Positions 21,136-32,441 of a stretch of DNA of 38,389 nucleotides are shown piece by piece. The stretch is taken from contig CAMFGY010000038.1 of assembly GCA_945952065.1 (NCBI GenBank), positions 1-38,389 of the forward strand. Reading direction: 5' to 3'. A model generated the notes under the pieces. That model searched no databases and was not told the origin of the DNA. It saw nothing but the letters and a program-made list of their open reading frames with translations. The stretch is from an uncultured Burkholderiales bacterium (GTDB lineage Bacteria > Pseudomonadota > Gammaproteobacteria > Burkholderiales > Burkholderiaceae_C). A program made the position numbers and the translations under genes. How positions within the stretch are numbered: position 1 is the stretch's first letter; every line of letters begins with the position of its first letter.

Positions 21136-21608
21136 GGCGCGATCTGGGGCCGCAATGCCGCAATCACCTCGGGCGGCGCCTGCACCAACTCGATCAACAC
21201 GCCCTCACCGCCGATGGGGAACTCCGCGTTGGACTTGGGGTGAATGAAGCAGATGTCATAGCCGGCCGCGCCCTTGCGGATGCCGCCCGGCGCAAAGCGC
21301 ACGCCATTCGCCGTCATCCACTCCACAGCCTTGGGCAGATCATCCACCCACAGGCCCACATGGTTGAGCGGTGTGGTGTGCACGGCCGGCTTCTTTTCCG
21401 GATCCAGCGGCTGCATCAGGTCCACCTCTACCTTGTGCGGGCCCTGGCCGATGGCGCAGATGTCTTCGTCCACGTTCTCGCGCTCGGAGACAAAGTTGCC
21501 GGTGACTTGCAGCCCCAGCACATCGACCCAAAGTTTGCGCAGGGCCTGTTTGTCAGGGCCGCCGATGGCGATTTGTTGAATGCCGAGGATCATGTAGGGC
21601 TTGCTCAT
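21132..21608 (-). CDS. VOC-family protein, probable methylmalonyl-CoA epimerase
   Basis: This 158-aa protein has two VOC (glyoxalase-type) modules. The second half contains [10 protein letters not shown] with metal-ligand-like H83, and E140 in VLIELVQ. In known methylmalonyl-CoA epimerases the first ligand is a His in an 'IDHIAIA' motif; here the aligned motif is IQQIAIG, with Gln12 in its place. The genome context (mutase, propionyl-CoA carboxylase) argues for conversion of (S)- to (R)-methylmalonyl-CoA, but the missing His leaves doubt; a different VOC isomerase or lyase is possible. I chose ATG 21608 because upstream codons overlap the carboxylase gene. Confidence 0.72.
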   Translation of the reverse strand: MSKPYMILGIQQIAIGGPDKQALRKLWVDVLGLQVTGNFVSERENVDEDICAIGQGPHKVEVDLMQPLDPEKKPAVHTTPLNHVGLWVDDLPKAVEWMTANGVRFAPGGIRKGAAGYDICFIHPKSNAEFPIGGEGVLIELVQAPPEVIAALRPQIAP

Positions 21609-21618
21609 CGTGCAGGCC

Positions 21619-23694
21619 TTACTCGAAACGAAGAATCGCTTGGTCGACCGACAGGCTTTCGCCCGTCTTGGCCAGCACCTCGGCCACTTTGACATCGCGC
21701 TCGGCGATCAAGATGTTTTCCATCTTCATGGCCTCGATCACGGCCAAGCGTTCGCCGGCTTGCACGGTTTGGCCCGGCTGCACCGCAATTTGCACCAACA
21801 AGCCCGGCATGGGGGAGAGCAACTGCTTGCTGGTGTCAGGCGGCGCCTTGTAAGGCATCAAGGCCAGCAGCGCAGAAGCACGCGGGCTCAACACATTCGC
21901 AACAATGGCCCGGCCGTTGTGCTGAATCCGGTAAGCCAGCGGATTCTTGTTCGTGCCCCGCTCGGCCTGCGCGGTGAAGGGCGTGCCGTTGACCGTGCCG
22001 CTGAGCCGGATGTCATTGAGCCGCGACTGGCAGACAATCTGGTAGCTTTTGCCACCGACCAGCACCGTCGCCTCGCCCATATGGCCCGAGAACTCCGCAA
22101 TATGAATGGGCGTGCGACTGGCGCGACCGGCCCCCTCGTTGACCACCGCCACGTAGTCGTGGTCAATGCGCACTTCGTGCCCGGGCAACTGACCGCTGAT
22201 GCGCGACTCGCGTTCCCGCGCCTTGCGCCGAACGAAGCCCGCCAGCGCGAGCAGAAAGTCGGGGTCCTCGTGCGGCACATCTTCCGCCTGAAAGCCGGCG
22301 CCATAGTGCTGGGCAATGAAGCCGGTATTGAAATTGCCGGACTTGAAGTCCGCATGGGCCAAAAGCGCCGATTGGAAAGGGATGTTGCTGGAGATGCCGC
22401 GGATCACAAAACCATTCAAGGCCTCGCGCATCTTGACAATGGCGTCAGCCCGGTCGCGGCCGTGAACGATGAGTTTGGCGATCATCGAGTCATAAAACAT
22501 CGGGATCTCGCCGCCTTCGTAGACGCCGGTATCCACCCGAACGCCACCGAATGAAGCGTCGGTGTAGGCCTCACCTTGCAGGGTCAGTGTGCCCTGCTCC
22601 AAGTTCGCCTGGGGCGGCTGGTACTTGACCAGGCGACCGGTGGACGGCAAGAAGTTGCGGAACGGGTCTTCGGCATTGATACGGCACTCGATGGCCCAGC
22701 CTTCGCGCCTGATGTCCTCCTGCTTGAGGCTCAGGGGCTCGCCGGCGGCCACGCGGATCATCTGCTCCACCAAGTCCAGGCCGGTGATGCACTCGGTCAC
22801 CGGGTGCTCCACCTGCAGGCGGGTGTTCATTTCCAAAAAGTAAAAGCTCTGGTCCTTGCCGACCACAAACTCCACCGTGCCGGCGCTTTGGTAGTTCACT
22901 GCCTTGGCCAGCGCCACCGCCTGCTCGCCCATGGCTTTGCGCGTGGCATCGCTGATGAAGGGCGACGGCGCCTCTTCGATCACCTTCTGATGGCGGCGCT
23001 GGATCGAGCACTCACGCTCCCACAGATAGACCACATGGCCCTGGGCATCGCCCAGCACCTGGATCTCAATATGGCGCGGTTCCTCGACAAACTTCTCCAT
23101 GAAGACGCGGTCATCGCCAAAGCTGTTGCGCGCCTCATTGCGGCAGCTGCTGAAGCCTTCGAAACACTCTTTGTCATTGAAGGCCACACGCAGGCCCTTG
23201 CCGCCACCGCCGGCGCTGGCCTTGATCATGACCGGGTAGCCAATACCTTGGGCGATCTTCACCGCCTCTTCAGGCGAGAGGATGGGCTCGTTGTGGCCCG
23301 GGATGGTGTTGACCCGGGCGGCGTTGGCCAGTTTTTTGGAGGCGATCTTGTCGCCCATGGCAGCGATCGAGCCATGTTTGGGGCCGATGAAGGCCATGCC
23401 CTCTTCTTCAACCCGGCGCGCGAACTCTTCGTTCTCGCTCAAAAAACCGTAGCCGGGGTGGATGGCCTGGGCGCCGGTCTGCTTGGCCGCCGCAATGATT
23501 TTGTCGGCAACCAGATAGGACTCACGGCTGGGCGCCGGGCCCAGCAGCACGGCTTCATCAGCCAGTTCCACATGGCGGGCGTCTTTGTCGGCCTCGGAAT
23601 ACACGGCCACGGTCTTGATGCCCATCTTGCGGGCCGTCTTGATGACGCGGCAAGCGATCTCACCCCGGTTCGCGATCAGAATTTTCTCAAACAT
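21619..23694 (-). CDS. pccA: Propionyl-CoA carboxylase alpha subunit (biotin carboxylase + BCCP)
   Basis: This 691-aa protein carries biotin carboxylase and biotin carrier on one chain. The biotin carboxylase domain (1-450) begins [16 protein letters not shown]. Its ATP-grasp glycine-rich loop is AGGGGKG (161-167) and its catalytic segment [14 protein letters not shown] (288-301). A middle BT-type domain follows, then a C-terminal biotinyl domain with EAMKMEN, biotin going on K657. With the carboxyltransferase encoded nearby it should carboxylate propionyl-CoA to methylmalonyl-CoA. Acetyl-CoA or 3-methylcrotonyl-CoA specificity would look similar, but the mutase and MeaB genes favour propionyl-CoA. 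Confidence 0.93.
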   Translation of the reverse strand: MFEKILIANRGEIACRVIKTARKMGIKTVAVYSEADKDARHVELADEAVLLGPAPSRESYLVADKIIAAAKQTGAQAIHPGYGFLSENEEFARRVEEEGMAFIGPKHGSIAAMGDKIASKKLANAARVNTIPGHNEPILSPEEAVKIAQGIGYPVMIKASAGGGGKGLRVAFNDKECFEGFSSCRNEARNSFGDDRVFMEKFVEEPRHIEIQVLGDAQGHVVYLWERECSIQRRHQKVIEEAPSPFISDATRKAMGEQAVALAKAVNYQSAGTVEFVVGKDQSFYFLEMNTRLQVEHPVTECITGLDLVEQMIRVAAGEPLSLKQEDIRREGWAIECRINAEDPFRNFLPSTGRLVKYQPPQANLEQGTLTLQGEAYTDASFGGVRVDTGVYEGGEIPMFYDSMIAKLIVHGRDRADAIVKMREALNGFVIRGISSNIPFQSALLAHADFKSGNFNTGFIAQHYGAGFQAEDVPHEDPDFLLALAGFVRRKARERESRISGQLPGHEVRIDHDYVAVVNEGAGRASRTPIHIAEFSGHMGEATVLVGGKSYQIVCQSRLNDIRLSGTVNGTPFTAQAERGTNKNPLAYRIQHNGRAIVANVLSPRASALLALMPYKAPPDTSKQLLSPMPGLLVQIAVQPGQTVQAGERLAVIEAMKMENILIAERDVKVAEVLAKTGESLSVDQAILRFE

Positions 23695-23735
23695 GATGTC
23701 TTGTCCCCATCAAAAACTTGTTCAGTCGGCTGACG

Positions 23736-24236
23736 TCAACGCGCTGCGGAAAAACGCAAGCGCCCAGCTAGGCAGAGATCGGTCCATTCAATGACGCGGC
23801 GCTCGATCCATGCCGCGCCCTGCCCCTTGGCCGCCGCGGTGCCTTGGTAGGCAAAGCTCAACATGACCGGCGCGCGCTGCGCGTACTCGCTGCCATCATT
23901 GAGCGCACCTTCGCGCTGCAAGTCGGCCAAGGCCTGGCTGCGCGACAGCCCATCGACGCGGTAGAGCAGGATCACCGGCAAGCTGGCCAGATCGTTACCA
24001 CAGGCTTCTACGCGGCTGACTGCCGAGGCGCCATAGCGCTGCAAGGCACAAGTGGCGAACAACTGCTGGGCCGAGGCAACTTCAGGCGCCGACGCGGCCG
24101 AGTCCTCGGCAGGCACTGAAGACGCATGGGCCTGGGCATGGGCTGCTACGCAGTCCGCCGCTGGCACAGCGGCGTGCACGCCCATGCTGCCGCTCAGAAG
24201 CAAGCTCCACATCAACAGCGCCTTCGCAGCTCTCAC
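23736..24236 (-). CDS. Small exported protein of unknown function inside the propionyl-CoA carboxylase operon
   Basis: I do not recognise this gene. The GTG start at 24236 overlaps the pccB stop (GTGA), giving 166 aa. The N-terminus then becomes a clean Sec signal peptide ([10 protein letters not shown], a hydrophobic core, cleavage after HA near residue 22). The mature part is Ala-rich with four cysteines (C29, C63, C79, C155), enough for two disulfides, and a segment reading [16 protein letters not shown] longer frame from a TTG at 24263 exists but would overlap pccB more. A periplasmic product between two carboxylase subunit genes is unexpected, and no role can be assigned. Confidence 0.72.
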   Translation of the reverse strand: MRAAKALLMWSLLLSGSMGVHAAVPAADCVAAHAQAHASSVPAEDSAASAPEVASAQQLFATCALQRYGASAVSRVEACGNDLASLPVILLYRVDGLSRSQALADLQREGALNDGSEYAQRAPVMLSFAYQGTAAAKGQGAAWIERRVIEWTDLCLAGRLRFSAAR

Positions 24237-25765
24237 AGCGGAATGTTCCCGTGCTTGCGCCAAGGGTTGTCCAGCTTCTTGTCCTTGAGCATGACCAAGG
24301 AACGGCAGATGCGTTTGCGGGTTTCGTGCGGCTGGATCACATCGTCAATGAAGCCACGCGCGCCAGCAACAAAGGGGTTGGCAAAGCGGGCCTTGTACTC
24401 GGCCTCTTTGGCGGCCAGTTTTTCAGGGTCGCCCTTGTCTTCGCGGAAAATGATTTCCACCGCGCCCTTGGCACCCATCACTGCAATCTCGGCGTTAGGC
24501 CAGGCGAAGTTGACGTCGCCGCGCAGGTGCTTGGAGGCCATCACATCGTAGGCGCCGCCATAGGCCTTGCGGGTGATGACGGTGACCTTGGGCACGGTGC
24601 ATTCCGCATAGGCATACAGCAGTTTGGCGCCATGTTTGATGATGCCGCCGTACTCCTGGCTGGTGCCGGGCATGAAGCCGGGCACGTCGACAAAGGTGAT
24701 CACCGGGATGTTGAAAGCATCGCAAAAGCGCACAAAGCGCGCGGCCTTGATCGAACTCTTGATGTCCAGGCAGCCCGCCAACACCAGCGGTTGGTTGGCG
24801 ACGATGCCCACCGTTTGGCCCTCCATGCGGGCAAAGCCGGTCAGGATGTTTTTGGCGTAGTCGGGTTGTAGCTCGAAGAAATCGCCATCGTCCACCGTTT
24901 TTTGGATCAGCTCCTTCATGTCGTAAGGCTTGTTCGGGTTGTCCGGCACCAAGGTGTCGAGCGAATGGTCCAAACGGTTGCCCGGGTCACCGCTGGGCCG
25001 GGTGGGCGCCTTCTCGCGGTTGTTGAGCGGCAGGTAGTTGAAGAAGCGGCGCAACATCAAAATCGCTTCCACATCGTTCTCGAAGCTCAGGTCCGCGACA
25101 CCGCTCTTGCTGGTGTGGGTGCCGGCGCCGCCCAGCTCTTCGGCGCTCACTTCCTCGTGCGTCACTGTCTTCACCACCTCGGGCCCGGTCACGAACATAT
25201 AGCTCGAGTCCTTGACCATGAAGATGAAGTCCGTCATCGCCGGCGAGTACACCGCGCCACCGGCGCAGGGGCCCATGATCATGCTGATCTGCGGAATCAC
25301 GCCCGAGGCCAGCACGTTTTTCTGGAACACATCGGCATAGCCGCCCAGCGACGCCACACCTTCCTGGATGCGTGCGCCGCCCGAATCGTTAAGGCCGATG
25401 ACCGGGGCGCCAACCTTCATCGCTTGATCCATGATCTTGCAGATCTTCTCGGCATGAGCCTCCGACAAAGCGCCGCCGAAAACGGTGAAATCCTGGCTGA
25501 AGCTGAAGGCCAAGCGGCCATTGATCATGCCGTAACCGGTGACCACGCCATCGCCGGGAATCTTGTTGCCGGCCATGCCGAAATCCACACAGCGATGTTC
25601 GACGAACATGTCCCACTCTTCGAAGGTGCCCTCGTCGAAGAGTAACTCCAGGCGCTCACGCGCTGTCAGCTTGCCCTTGGCATGCTGAGCGGCGATGCGC
25701 TTTTCGCCGCCGCCCAAACGGGCCTGGGCACGTTTTTCTTCCAGTCTTTGTTGGATGTCATGCAT
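24233..25765 (-). CDS. pccB: Propionyl-CoA carboxylase beta subunit (carboxyltransferase)
   Basis: This 510-aa protein has two crotonase-fold halves and forms the carboxyltransferase of an acyl-CoA carboxylase. [14 protein letters not shown] and [12 protein letters not shown] mark the N-half oxyanion holes. [15 protein letters not shown] and [11 protein letters not shown] mark the C-half. These match PccB rather than the split AccA/AccD. The ATG at 25765 is chosen because AAAGGA lies about 8 nt upstream and [20 protein letters not shown] is the normal family start. The operon continues through the GTGA-coupled small exported protein to pccA. Confidence 0.95.
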   Translation of the reverse strand: MHDIQQRLEEKRAQARLGGGEKRIAAQHAKGKLTARERLELLFDEGTFEEWDMFVEHRCVDFGMAGNKIPGDGVVTGYGMINGRLAFSFSQDFTVFGGALSEAHAEKICKIMDQAMKVGAPVIGLNDSGGARIQEGVASLGGYADVFQKNVLASGVIPQISMIMGPCAGGAVYSPAMTDFIFMVKDSSYMFVTGPEVVKTVTHEEVSAEELGGAGTHTSKSGVADLSFENDVEAILMLRRFFNYLPLNNREKAPTRPSGDPGNRLDHSLDTLVPDNPNKPYDMKELIQKTVDDGDFFELQPDYAKNILTGFARMEGQTVGIVANQPLVLAGCLDIKSSIKAARFVRFCDAFNIPVITFVDVPGFMPGTSQEYGGIIKHGAKLLYAYAECTVPKVTVITRKAYGGAYDVMASKHLRGDVNFAWPNAEIAVMGAKGAVEIIFREDKGDPEKLAAKEAEYKARFANPFVAGARGFIDDVIQPHETRKRICRSLVMLKDKKLDNPWRKHGNIPL

Positions 25766-25825
25766 GAGAAGTCCTTTCGTCGAGCCGTCCCAAGGAGGGG
25801 CGAACATGCCTTGGGCGTGGGGGTT

Positions 25826-26863
25826 TCATTTCGGGTCTCCGGAGAAGCAGTTCAACAGTTGGCGCGCTGCCGTCGAGGGCGCCAAACGGCCTTGCAGCAC
25901 ATCTTCGGTGATTTGAGGCAGCCGTTCGCTGACCTTGGGTGAGCTGGAAAACTGTTGGCGCAAACCAGCGTGGATGCGTTCCCACATCCAACTCTGCGCT
26001 TGCTGCTGGCGCTTGGCCAGCCAGCGCCCACCGGCCTGCTGCAGTTCTCGGTAAGCACTGACCTGGGTCCAGAAACGCGCCAGGCCCTCGCCTTGCTCGG
26101 GCTTGAGCGCGCTGAGTTGCATCACCTGCGGATGCCAGGTCTTGGCGGCGGTGGCGTGATCGCTGGGGCTATGCCCGTGGAAGCCGTAAACCCGCAGGCT
26201 GGAGCTGATTTGCGCCTGTGCGCGGGTGGCAGCGGCCCAATCCAGGTCAGCCTTGTTGATGACGACGAGATCAGCCAGTTCCATCACGCCTTTTTTGATG
26301 GCCTGCAAATCATCCCCGGCATTGGGCAATTGCAGCAGCACATACATATCGGTCATGCCCGCCACGGCGGTTTCGCTCTGCCCCACGCCCACGGTTTCCA
26401 CAATCACCACATCAAAGCCCGCCGCCTCGCAGACCAGCATGGCCTCGCGGGTTTTTTCGGCCACGCCGCCGAGTGTGCCGCTGCTGGGGCTGGGGCGGAT
26501 ATAGGCACGCTCATCCATCGAGAGCCGCTCCATGCGGGTTTTGTCGCCCAGGATGGAGCCGCCCGATACCGAGCTGCTCGGGTCCACCGCCAGCACCGCC
26601 ACACGGTGGCCGCGCTCAATCAGAAACAAGCCCAGGGCTTCGATGAAGGTGCTCTTGCCCACGCCCGGCACGCCGGAGATGCCGAGCCGAAAACTCTGGC
26701 CGGTATGCGGCAGCAACTCAGTCAACAAAGCATCGGCCTGCGCGCGATGCTCAGCGCGCGTGGACTCCAGCAAGGTGATGGCCTTGGCCATGGCGCGACG
26801 CTGCTGCGGGCCGGGGCCAGCCCGCAAGGCAGGCGCCAAGCTGAGGGAAGGCGCCATGCTCAT
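25826..26863 (-). CDS. meaB: MeaB/ArgK-type GTPase, chaperone of methylmalonyl-CoA mutase
   Basis: This G3E-family P-loop GTPase (345 aa) gates delivery of adenosylcobalamin to methylmalonyl-CoA mutase and protects the mutase from inactivation. The Walker A motif is GVPGVGKST (64-72). Other marks are the AVDPSSSVSGGSILGDKTRM segment, VETVGVGQSE (switch region) and VINKAD for guanine recognition. All are diagnostic of MeaB, the homologue of human MMAA. The ATG overlaps the stop of the upstream acetyltransferase gene as ATGA. It is 60 nt from pccB. Confidence 0.95.
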   Translation of the reverse strand: MSMAPSLSLAPALRAGPGPQQRRAMAKAITLLESTRAEHRAQADALLTELLPHTGQSFRLGISGVPGVGKSTFIEALGLFLIERGHRVAVLAVDPSSSVSGGSILGDKTRMERLSMDERAYIRPSPSSGTLGGVAEKTREAMLVCEAAGFDVVIVETVGVGQSETAVAGMTDMYVLLQLPNAGDDLQAIKKGVMELADLVVINKADLDWAAATRAQAQISSSLRVYGFHGHSPSDHATAAKTWHPQVMQLSALKPEQGEGLARFWTQVSAYRELQQAGGRWLAKRQQQAQSWMWERIHAGLRQQFSSSPKVSERLPQITEDVLQGRLAPSTAARQLLNCFSGDPK

Positions 26864-27402
26864 GAACGCGCCCTGGGCTCGCCCTGCACCCCCGACCACA
26901 CCGGGGCGATGCCCTCGGGCACTTGGGCCAGCTGCACTTCATCGCCAGCGCTGGGCAGGCGCCAGAGATAGTCAATGTCAAACTCGCCCTCACCCACCGC
27001 CTTGAAACCGTGGCGCAGATAAAAACGGTTGGCGTCGCTGAGCTTGAGGGCCGAGAGGCTGAGGTTGAGCCGCGCGCGGCGCGCCTGGTCTTTGGCCCAG
27101 CTCAGCACCCAGGCACCGATGCCCTGGCCTTGCGCCGAGGGCTTCAGGTAGAGCTGTTCCAAGCGCAGCACGGGAGCTCCGGCCTCTTCCTGCTCGCGCA
27201 ACATCAAAAAGCCCAAGCGCTCGCTGCCGCGGGCGATATGGCGCAGGCTTGTGGGCTCGAACAAGGCCTCGAAACGCTCGCGGCTGCGCGCCAGGTCCCA
27301 GCGCCCCAGGCGCTCCAGGCTGGGGCGCAAGGCCTCCATGCGCAGCTCAAACAGCGCCTCAAAGTCCTCGGTCGTCACCGGCAATAACTGATATGCACTC
27401 AT
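26860..27402 (-). CDS. GNAT-family N-acetyltransferase
   Basis: This 180-aa protein has the GNAT fold: the acetyl-CoA pyrophosphate loop QGQGIG (91-96) follows strand LEQLYLKPSA, and ANRFYLRHGFKAVGE is the typical C-terminal motif. The acceptor is unknown. It is wedged between the mutase and its chaperone MeaB, with an ATGA overlap to meaB. Acetylation of a pathway enzyme is an attractive but unproven idea; GNATs also often ride along in operons. The start at 27402 gives a family-like N-terminus (MSAYQLLPVTTEDFEAL) just 22 nt after the mutase stop. Confidence 0.85.
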   Translation of the reverse strand: MSAYQLLPVTTEDFEALFELRMEALRPSLERLGRWDLARSRERFEALFEPTSLRHIARGSERLGFLMLREQEEAGAPVLRLEQLYLKPSAQGQGIGAWVLSWAKDQARRARLNLSLSALKLSDANRFYLRHGFKAVGEGEFDIDYLWRLPSAGDEVQLAQVPEGIAPVWSGVQGEPRARS

Positions 27403-27424
27403 GCGCGCTTCTTGGCGTCGGGGC

Positions 27425-29602
<2,178 letters not shown>

Positions 29603-29642
29603 CTCTTGGCTCCTGCGGACGCCCCATCATAGCGCGACCATG

Positions 29643-29658
29643 ATTCATAATTATAAAT
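29643..29658. promoter_or_regulatory. AT-rich palindrome / promoter in the mutase-gntR intergenic region
   Basis: ATTCATAATTATAAAT is an inverted repeat with one mismatched pair. On the minus strand it contains a perfect TATAAT (29655 to 29650), about 48 nt before the mutase ATG, so it can serve as the -10 element; a matching -35 is weak. The overlap of palindrome and -10 fits an operator for the divergently encoded GntR regulator. Confidence 0.5.
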
Positions 29659-29691
29659 TCAGAAATGACGCTACACTGACGGCAGATCGCC

Positions 29692-30357
29692 ATGAACGCC
29701 GACGCCAAGACCCGCCCCGACGCGCCTCGCCCTTTGGCGCCCCGCGCCCTTTATCAAGAAGTGGCCGAACATTTGCGCCAGCAAATCTTCGGCCGCCAAC
29801 TGGAACCGGGCGCCTGGATCGATGAGTTGAAGCTCTGCGCCGAGCTGGGCATCAGCCGCACGCCCATGCGCGAGGCGCTGAAGGTGCTGGCGGTTGAAGG
29901 CTTGGTGACCATGAAGCTGCGCCGGGGCGCCTATGTCACCGAGATGAGCGAGCGCGATGTGCGCGAGGCCTACCAGTTGCTGGCCTTGCTGGAGAGCGAC
30001 GCAGCCGGCCAGGTGGCGCGCTCAGCCACAGACGAAGAACTGGCCGATTTGAAACGACTGCATGACCAGCTCGAACAGCAGATTGGCCACCGGGACGCAT
30101 TTTTTGCGGCCAATGAGCAGTTCCATCTGCGCTTGCTAGACATCGAAGCCAACCGCTGGCGCCTGCAAATCGTCACCGATTTGCGCCGGGTGATGAAACT
30201 CAACCGGCACCACTCCCTGTTCAAGCAGGGGCGCTTGATGGAGTCACTGCAGGAGCACCGCGCACTCACCCAAGCGCTGCTGAACCGCAATGCCGATGAA
30301 GCTGCACGCCTGATGCGCGCTCATTTCGACAACGGCTTGGCGGCGGCCACCGCCTGA
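29692..30357 (+). CDS. GntR-family (FadR/FCD) transcriptional regulator
   Basis: This 221-aa regulator has an N-terminal winged helix (about 20-80; LKLCAELGISRTPMREALKVLAVEGLV is the classic GntR helix-turn-helix). The C-terminal FCD all-helical effector domain includes the metal-site-like histidines in NEQFHLRLLD and the EHRAL segment. FCD regulators usually sense small organic acids or their CoA esters. Being divergent from the methylmalonyl-CoA mutase operon, it is the obvious candidate to control it in response to propionate-derived metabolites, though this is an inference. It converges with the glycan cluster, leaving a 24-nt gap. Confidence 0.92.
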   Translation: MNADAKTRPDAPRPLAPRALYQEVAEHLRQQIFGRQLEPGAWIDELKLCAELGISRTPMREALKVLAVEGLVTMKLRRGAYVTEMSERDVREAYQLLALLESDAAGQVARSATDEELADLKRLHDQLEQQIGHRDAFFAANEQFHLRLLDIEANRWRLQIVTDLRRVMKLNRHHSLFKQGRLMESLQEHRALTQALLNRNADEAARLMRAHFDNGLAAATA

Positions 30358-30381
30358 CTCGGCGGGGCTCAAGCCGGCAAC

Positions 30382-31764
30382 TCAAGCCACAACGGCCCGC
30401 ACCACATACTGCAAAGGCAAGGCGTCGCGAACCGCGCCCTCGGGGTCGCGCCCTTGGGCGATGGCCATTTGCCGAATTGCCGCCAGCACGGGCTCCCGTC
30501 CCGGCTCTTCAAAAATTCTGGGCAAACCGGCCTCGATGCGAAAACCGGCCCGTGCAAACAACTCGAACAAAGTGATGCGGGTGAACCAACGCAGATGGGT
30601 GCGGTCCAAAAGCCCGGCGCTTTCATAACGGAATTCGCCCACGGCGAGTCGGGCCTGAATGCTCCAGTGCTGCGCATTCGGGATGCTGGCCACCACACAG
30701 CCGCCCGGCGGCAAGACTTGGCGAATTTTGCTGAGCACAGCCCAGGGGTCGCGCAAATGCTCCAAGACGTCGCCAAAGACCCAGCAATCCCGCGAGGCGT
30801 AGTCGCGGTAGAGCGAAGCATCGGCCCCTTCGATGTCGAGGGCAGCCATGCCGTCGCAGTAGCGCGCCGCAATCTCGGCGGCTTTGGGGTCGAGCTCCAG
30901 CCCCATGTAGTGCACATTGGGCCGCTGACGCTTCAGGGCAAAGGCCAAAGCGCCCGTGCTGCAGCCCACCTCCAAAATGGCCTGGGCCTGCGGCGGAATC
31001 ATGGCCAGCAAATCGGGGTTGAAGCCCTCACCTGGCCCCTCGCTGGGCGCTTCGCTCGCGGACGGCTTGCTGAGCTTGGCGGCCTGCCGCGCCTGCACCT
31101 CCGCCATCCACTCTTCCAAGTGGTAGCCGCCGGTGGCGCTGCTGGTGCCCATGCCGATATGGTCGATATAGACCTTGCGTGTGCCCATCAGCACATCGTT
31201 CTTGGTCCATTCCAAATTGCGCAGCAGATCGGACTGCCCAGCATCGTGCAAGGCCAGCATGGGCGCCACCATGGGCGCGCCATGCTTGATGGGCAGGGGC
31301 CACTGCTTCATCACCTCGACATTGCACAGCATGCAGGGTGGATGCAGATAAGCCACCGCCCCATAGCCATAGGCCGTGTCAAAACCCTCGCGGTTGACAT
31401 AGGCCACGCCGCCGGCCCCATAGTCGCCCGGGCGCAAGGCCTCGTTGAGCGCTTCCAAAAAGCCTTCGCGCAGCACCACCACATCGGTGTCCAAGAACAA
31501 AACGCGCTCGCCCAGATTCAAATGAGTGATGGCCCAGGCCATGCCCGGGCCGTGGTGAATATTGAAACCCTGCACATGCAGCTGAACCCCTTGGTGCTGT
31601 GCAGCGACGGCGCGGATTTGCTCCACATATTCCGGCCCCGAGCCGTCCACCACATGCACAGGATTGTTGGGATAAAAGCGCCGGAACGAGCTCAACATGC
31701 CCTGCAGCAACTCAGGCGCGTTGTAAGAGACGGCAACGACAGGAATGTCATGAATATTCATCAT
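30382..31764 (-). CDS. Glycosyltransferase-methyltransferase fusion protein
   Basis: This 460-aa protein has two enzymes on one chain. Residues 5-225 look like a GT-A glycosyltransferase, with IPVVAVSYNAPELLQGML at the start and the nucleotide-sugar/metal motif DTD at 92-94 (FLDTDVVVL). After a Ser/Pro/Glu/Gly linker (about 231-249), residues 255-455 form a class I SAM-dependent methyltransferase. Its motif I is ILEVGCSTGALA (263-274), followed by GLELDPKAAEIA and GDVLEHLRDP. The pairing suggests addition of a sugar and its methylation, or methylation of a glycan end. It is the last gene of a minus-strand glycan cluster. Donor and acceptor are unknown. Confidence 0.85.
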   Translation of the reverse strand: MMNIHDIPVVAVSYNAPELLQGMLSSFRRFYPNNPVHVVDGSGPEYVEQIRAVAAQHQGVQLHVQGFNIHHGPGMAWAITHLNLGERVLFLDTDVVVLREGFLEALNEALRPGDYGAGGVAYVNREGFDTAYGYGAVAYLHPPCMLCNVEVMKQWPLPIKHGAPMVAPMLALHDAGQSDLLRNLEWTKNDVLMGTRKVYIDHIGMGTSSATGGYHLEEWMAEVQARQAAKLSKPSASEAPSEGPGEGFNPDLLAMIPPQAQAILEVGCSTGALAFALKRQRPNVHYMGLELDPKAAEIAARYCDGMAALDIEGADASLYRDYASRDCWVFGDVLEHLRDPWAVLSKIRQVLPPGGCVVASIPNAQHWSIQARLAVGEFRYESAGLLDRTHLRWFTRITLFELFARAGFRIEAGLPRIFEEPGREPVLAAIRQMAIAQGRDPEGAVRDALPLQYVVRAVVA

Positions 31765-31775
31765 GTTTGCTCTTT

Positions 31776-32439
31776 TCAGTTGGGGCGCTCGGCGTCGGCG
31801 CTGACCTGACCCACCACCACCGCCGGATTACCGGCCACGATGGACAACTCAGGCGCTTCAAACCGGGGCATCAAGACGGCGCCCGCCGCAATCACGCAGC
31901 CCCGGCCGATGCGCACGCCTTTCAGAATCGTGACCCGCGAGCCGATGAACACATCATCGCCAATCTCCACCGACAAGGGTTTGGGGTCGGGTTGGCGCCG
32001 GTGCTGCAAGCGCAGGTCGTGCGAATTGCTGTCCATCACATGAAGCTCGGGGCCGATCAAGCAGCGAGCGCCGAAGCGGATGGACGCGCCTTCAGAAATC
32101 AACACGCAGCGGTTGTTGAACACGGTGTCGGCACCGATCTCAATCAAGGAGTCTGGCGTGCGGGACTCGATATAGCTTGCGCCGTAGCTGCCCGGCGAAC
32201 GTGGCACACCGAACGGTCGTGCGGGCTAGACGAATTCGGCCGGCGCCTTTGAAATGCGTGGGGGTCAGCAAATTGAGCACCGGCGCGCCCTCGCCCATCA
32301 ACTCCATGCGGCCGCGGTCCGACACATGAAAGAAATAGTGCACCAGCAGGGTCCGCAAGCCCTGGTCCAAGTCGAAGGGCGGGCTGGCAGCGATCCCAGC
32401 GCGCAGCCTATCCAGCCGTTTTTGCAGCAGGGTCCACAT
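31776..32439 (-). pseudogene. Hexapeptide-repeat acyltransferase, frameshifted
   Basis: Two overlapping frames together make one left-handed beta-helix acetyltransferase of the WcaF/galactoside acetyltransferase kind. The first (ATG 32439) encodes MWTLLQKRL to GRIRLARTT and then runs into an unrelated tail ending near 32140. The second frame, open to 31776, continues the family consensus from FGVPRSPGSYGASYIESRTPD through NNRCVLISEG, HDLRLQ, the hexapeptide turns (IGDDVFIGSRVTILKGV) and AGNPAVVVG. Removing one base near 32214 joins them in frame. There is no homopolymer at the site. It is either a true pseudogene, a sequencing error or an unusual recoding event; a GTG at 32207 could allow a short separate product. 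Confidence 0.75.
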
Positions 32440-32441
32440 GC

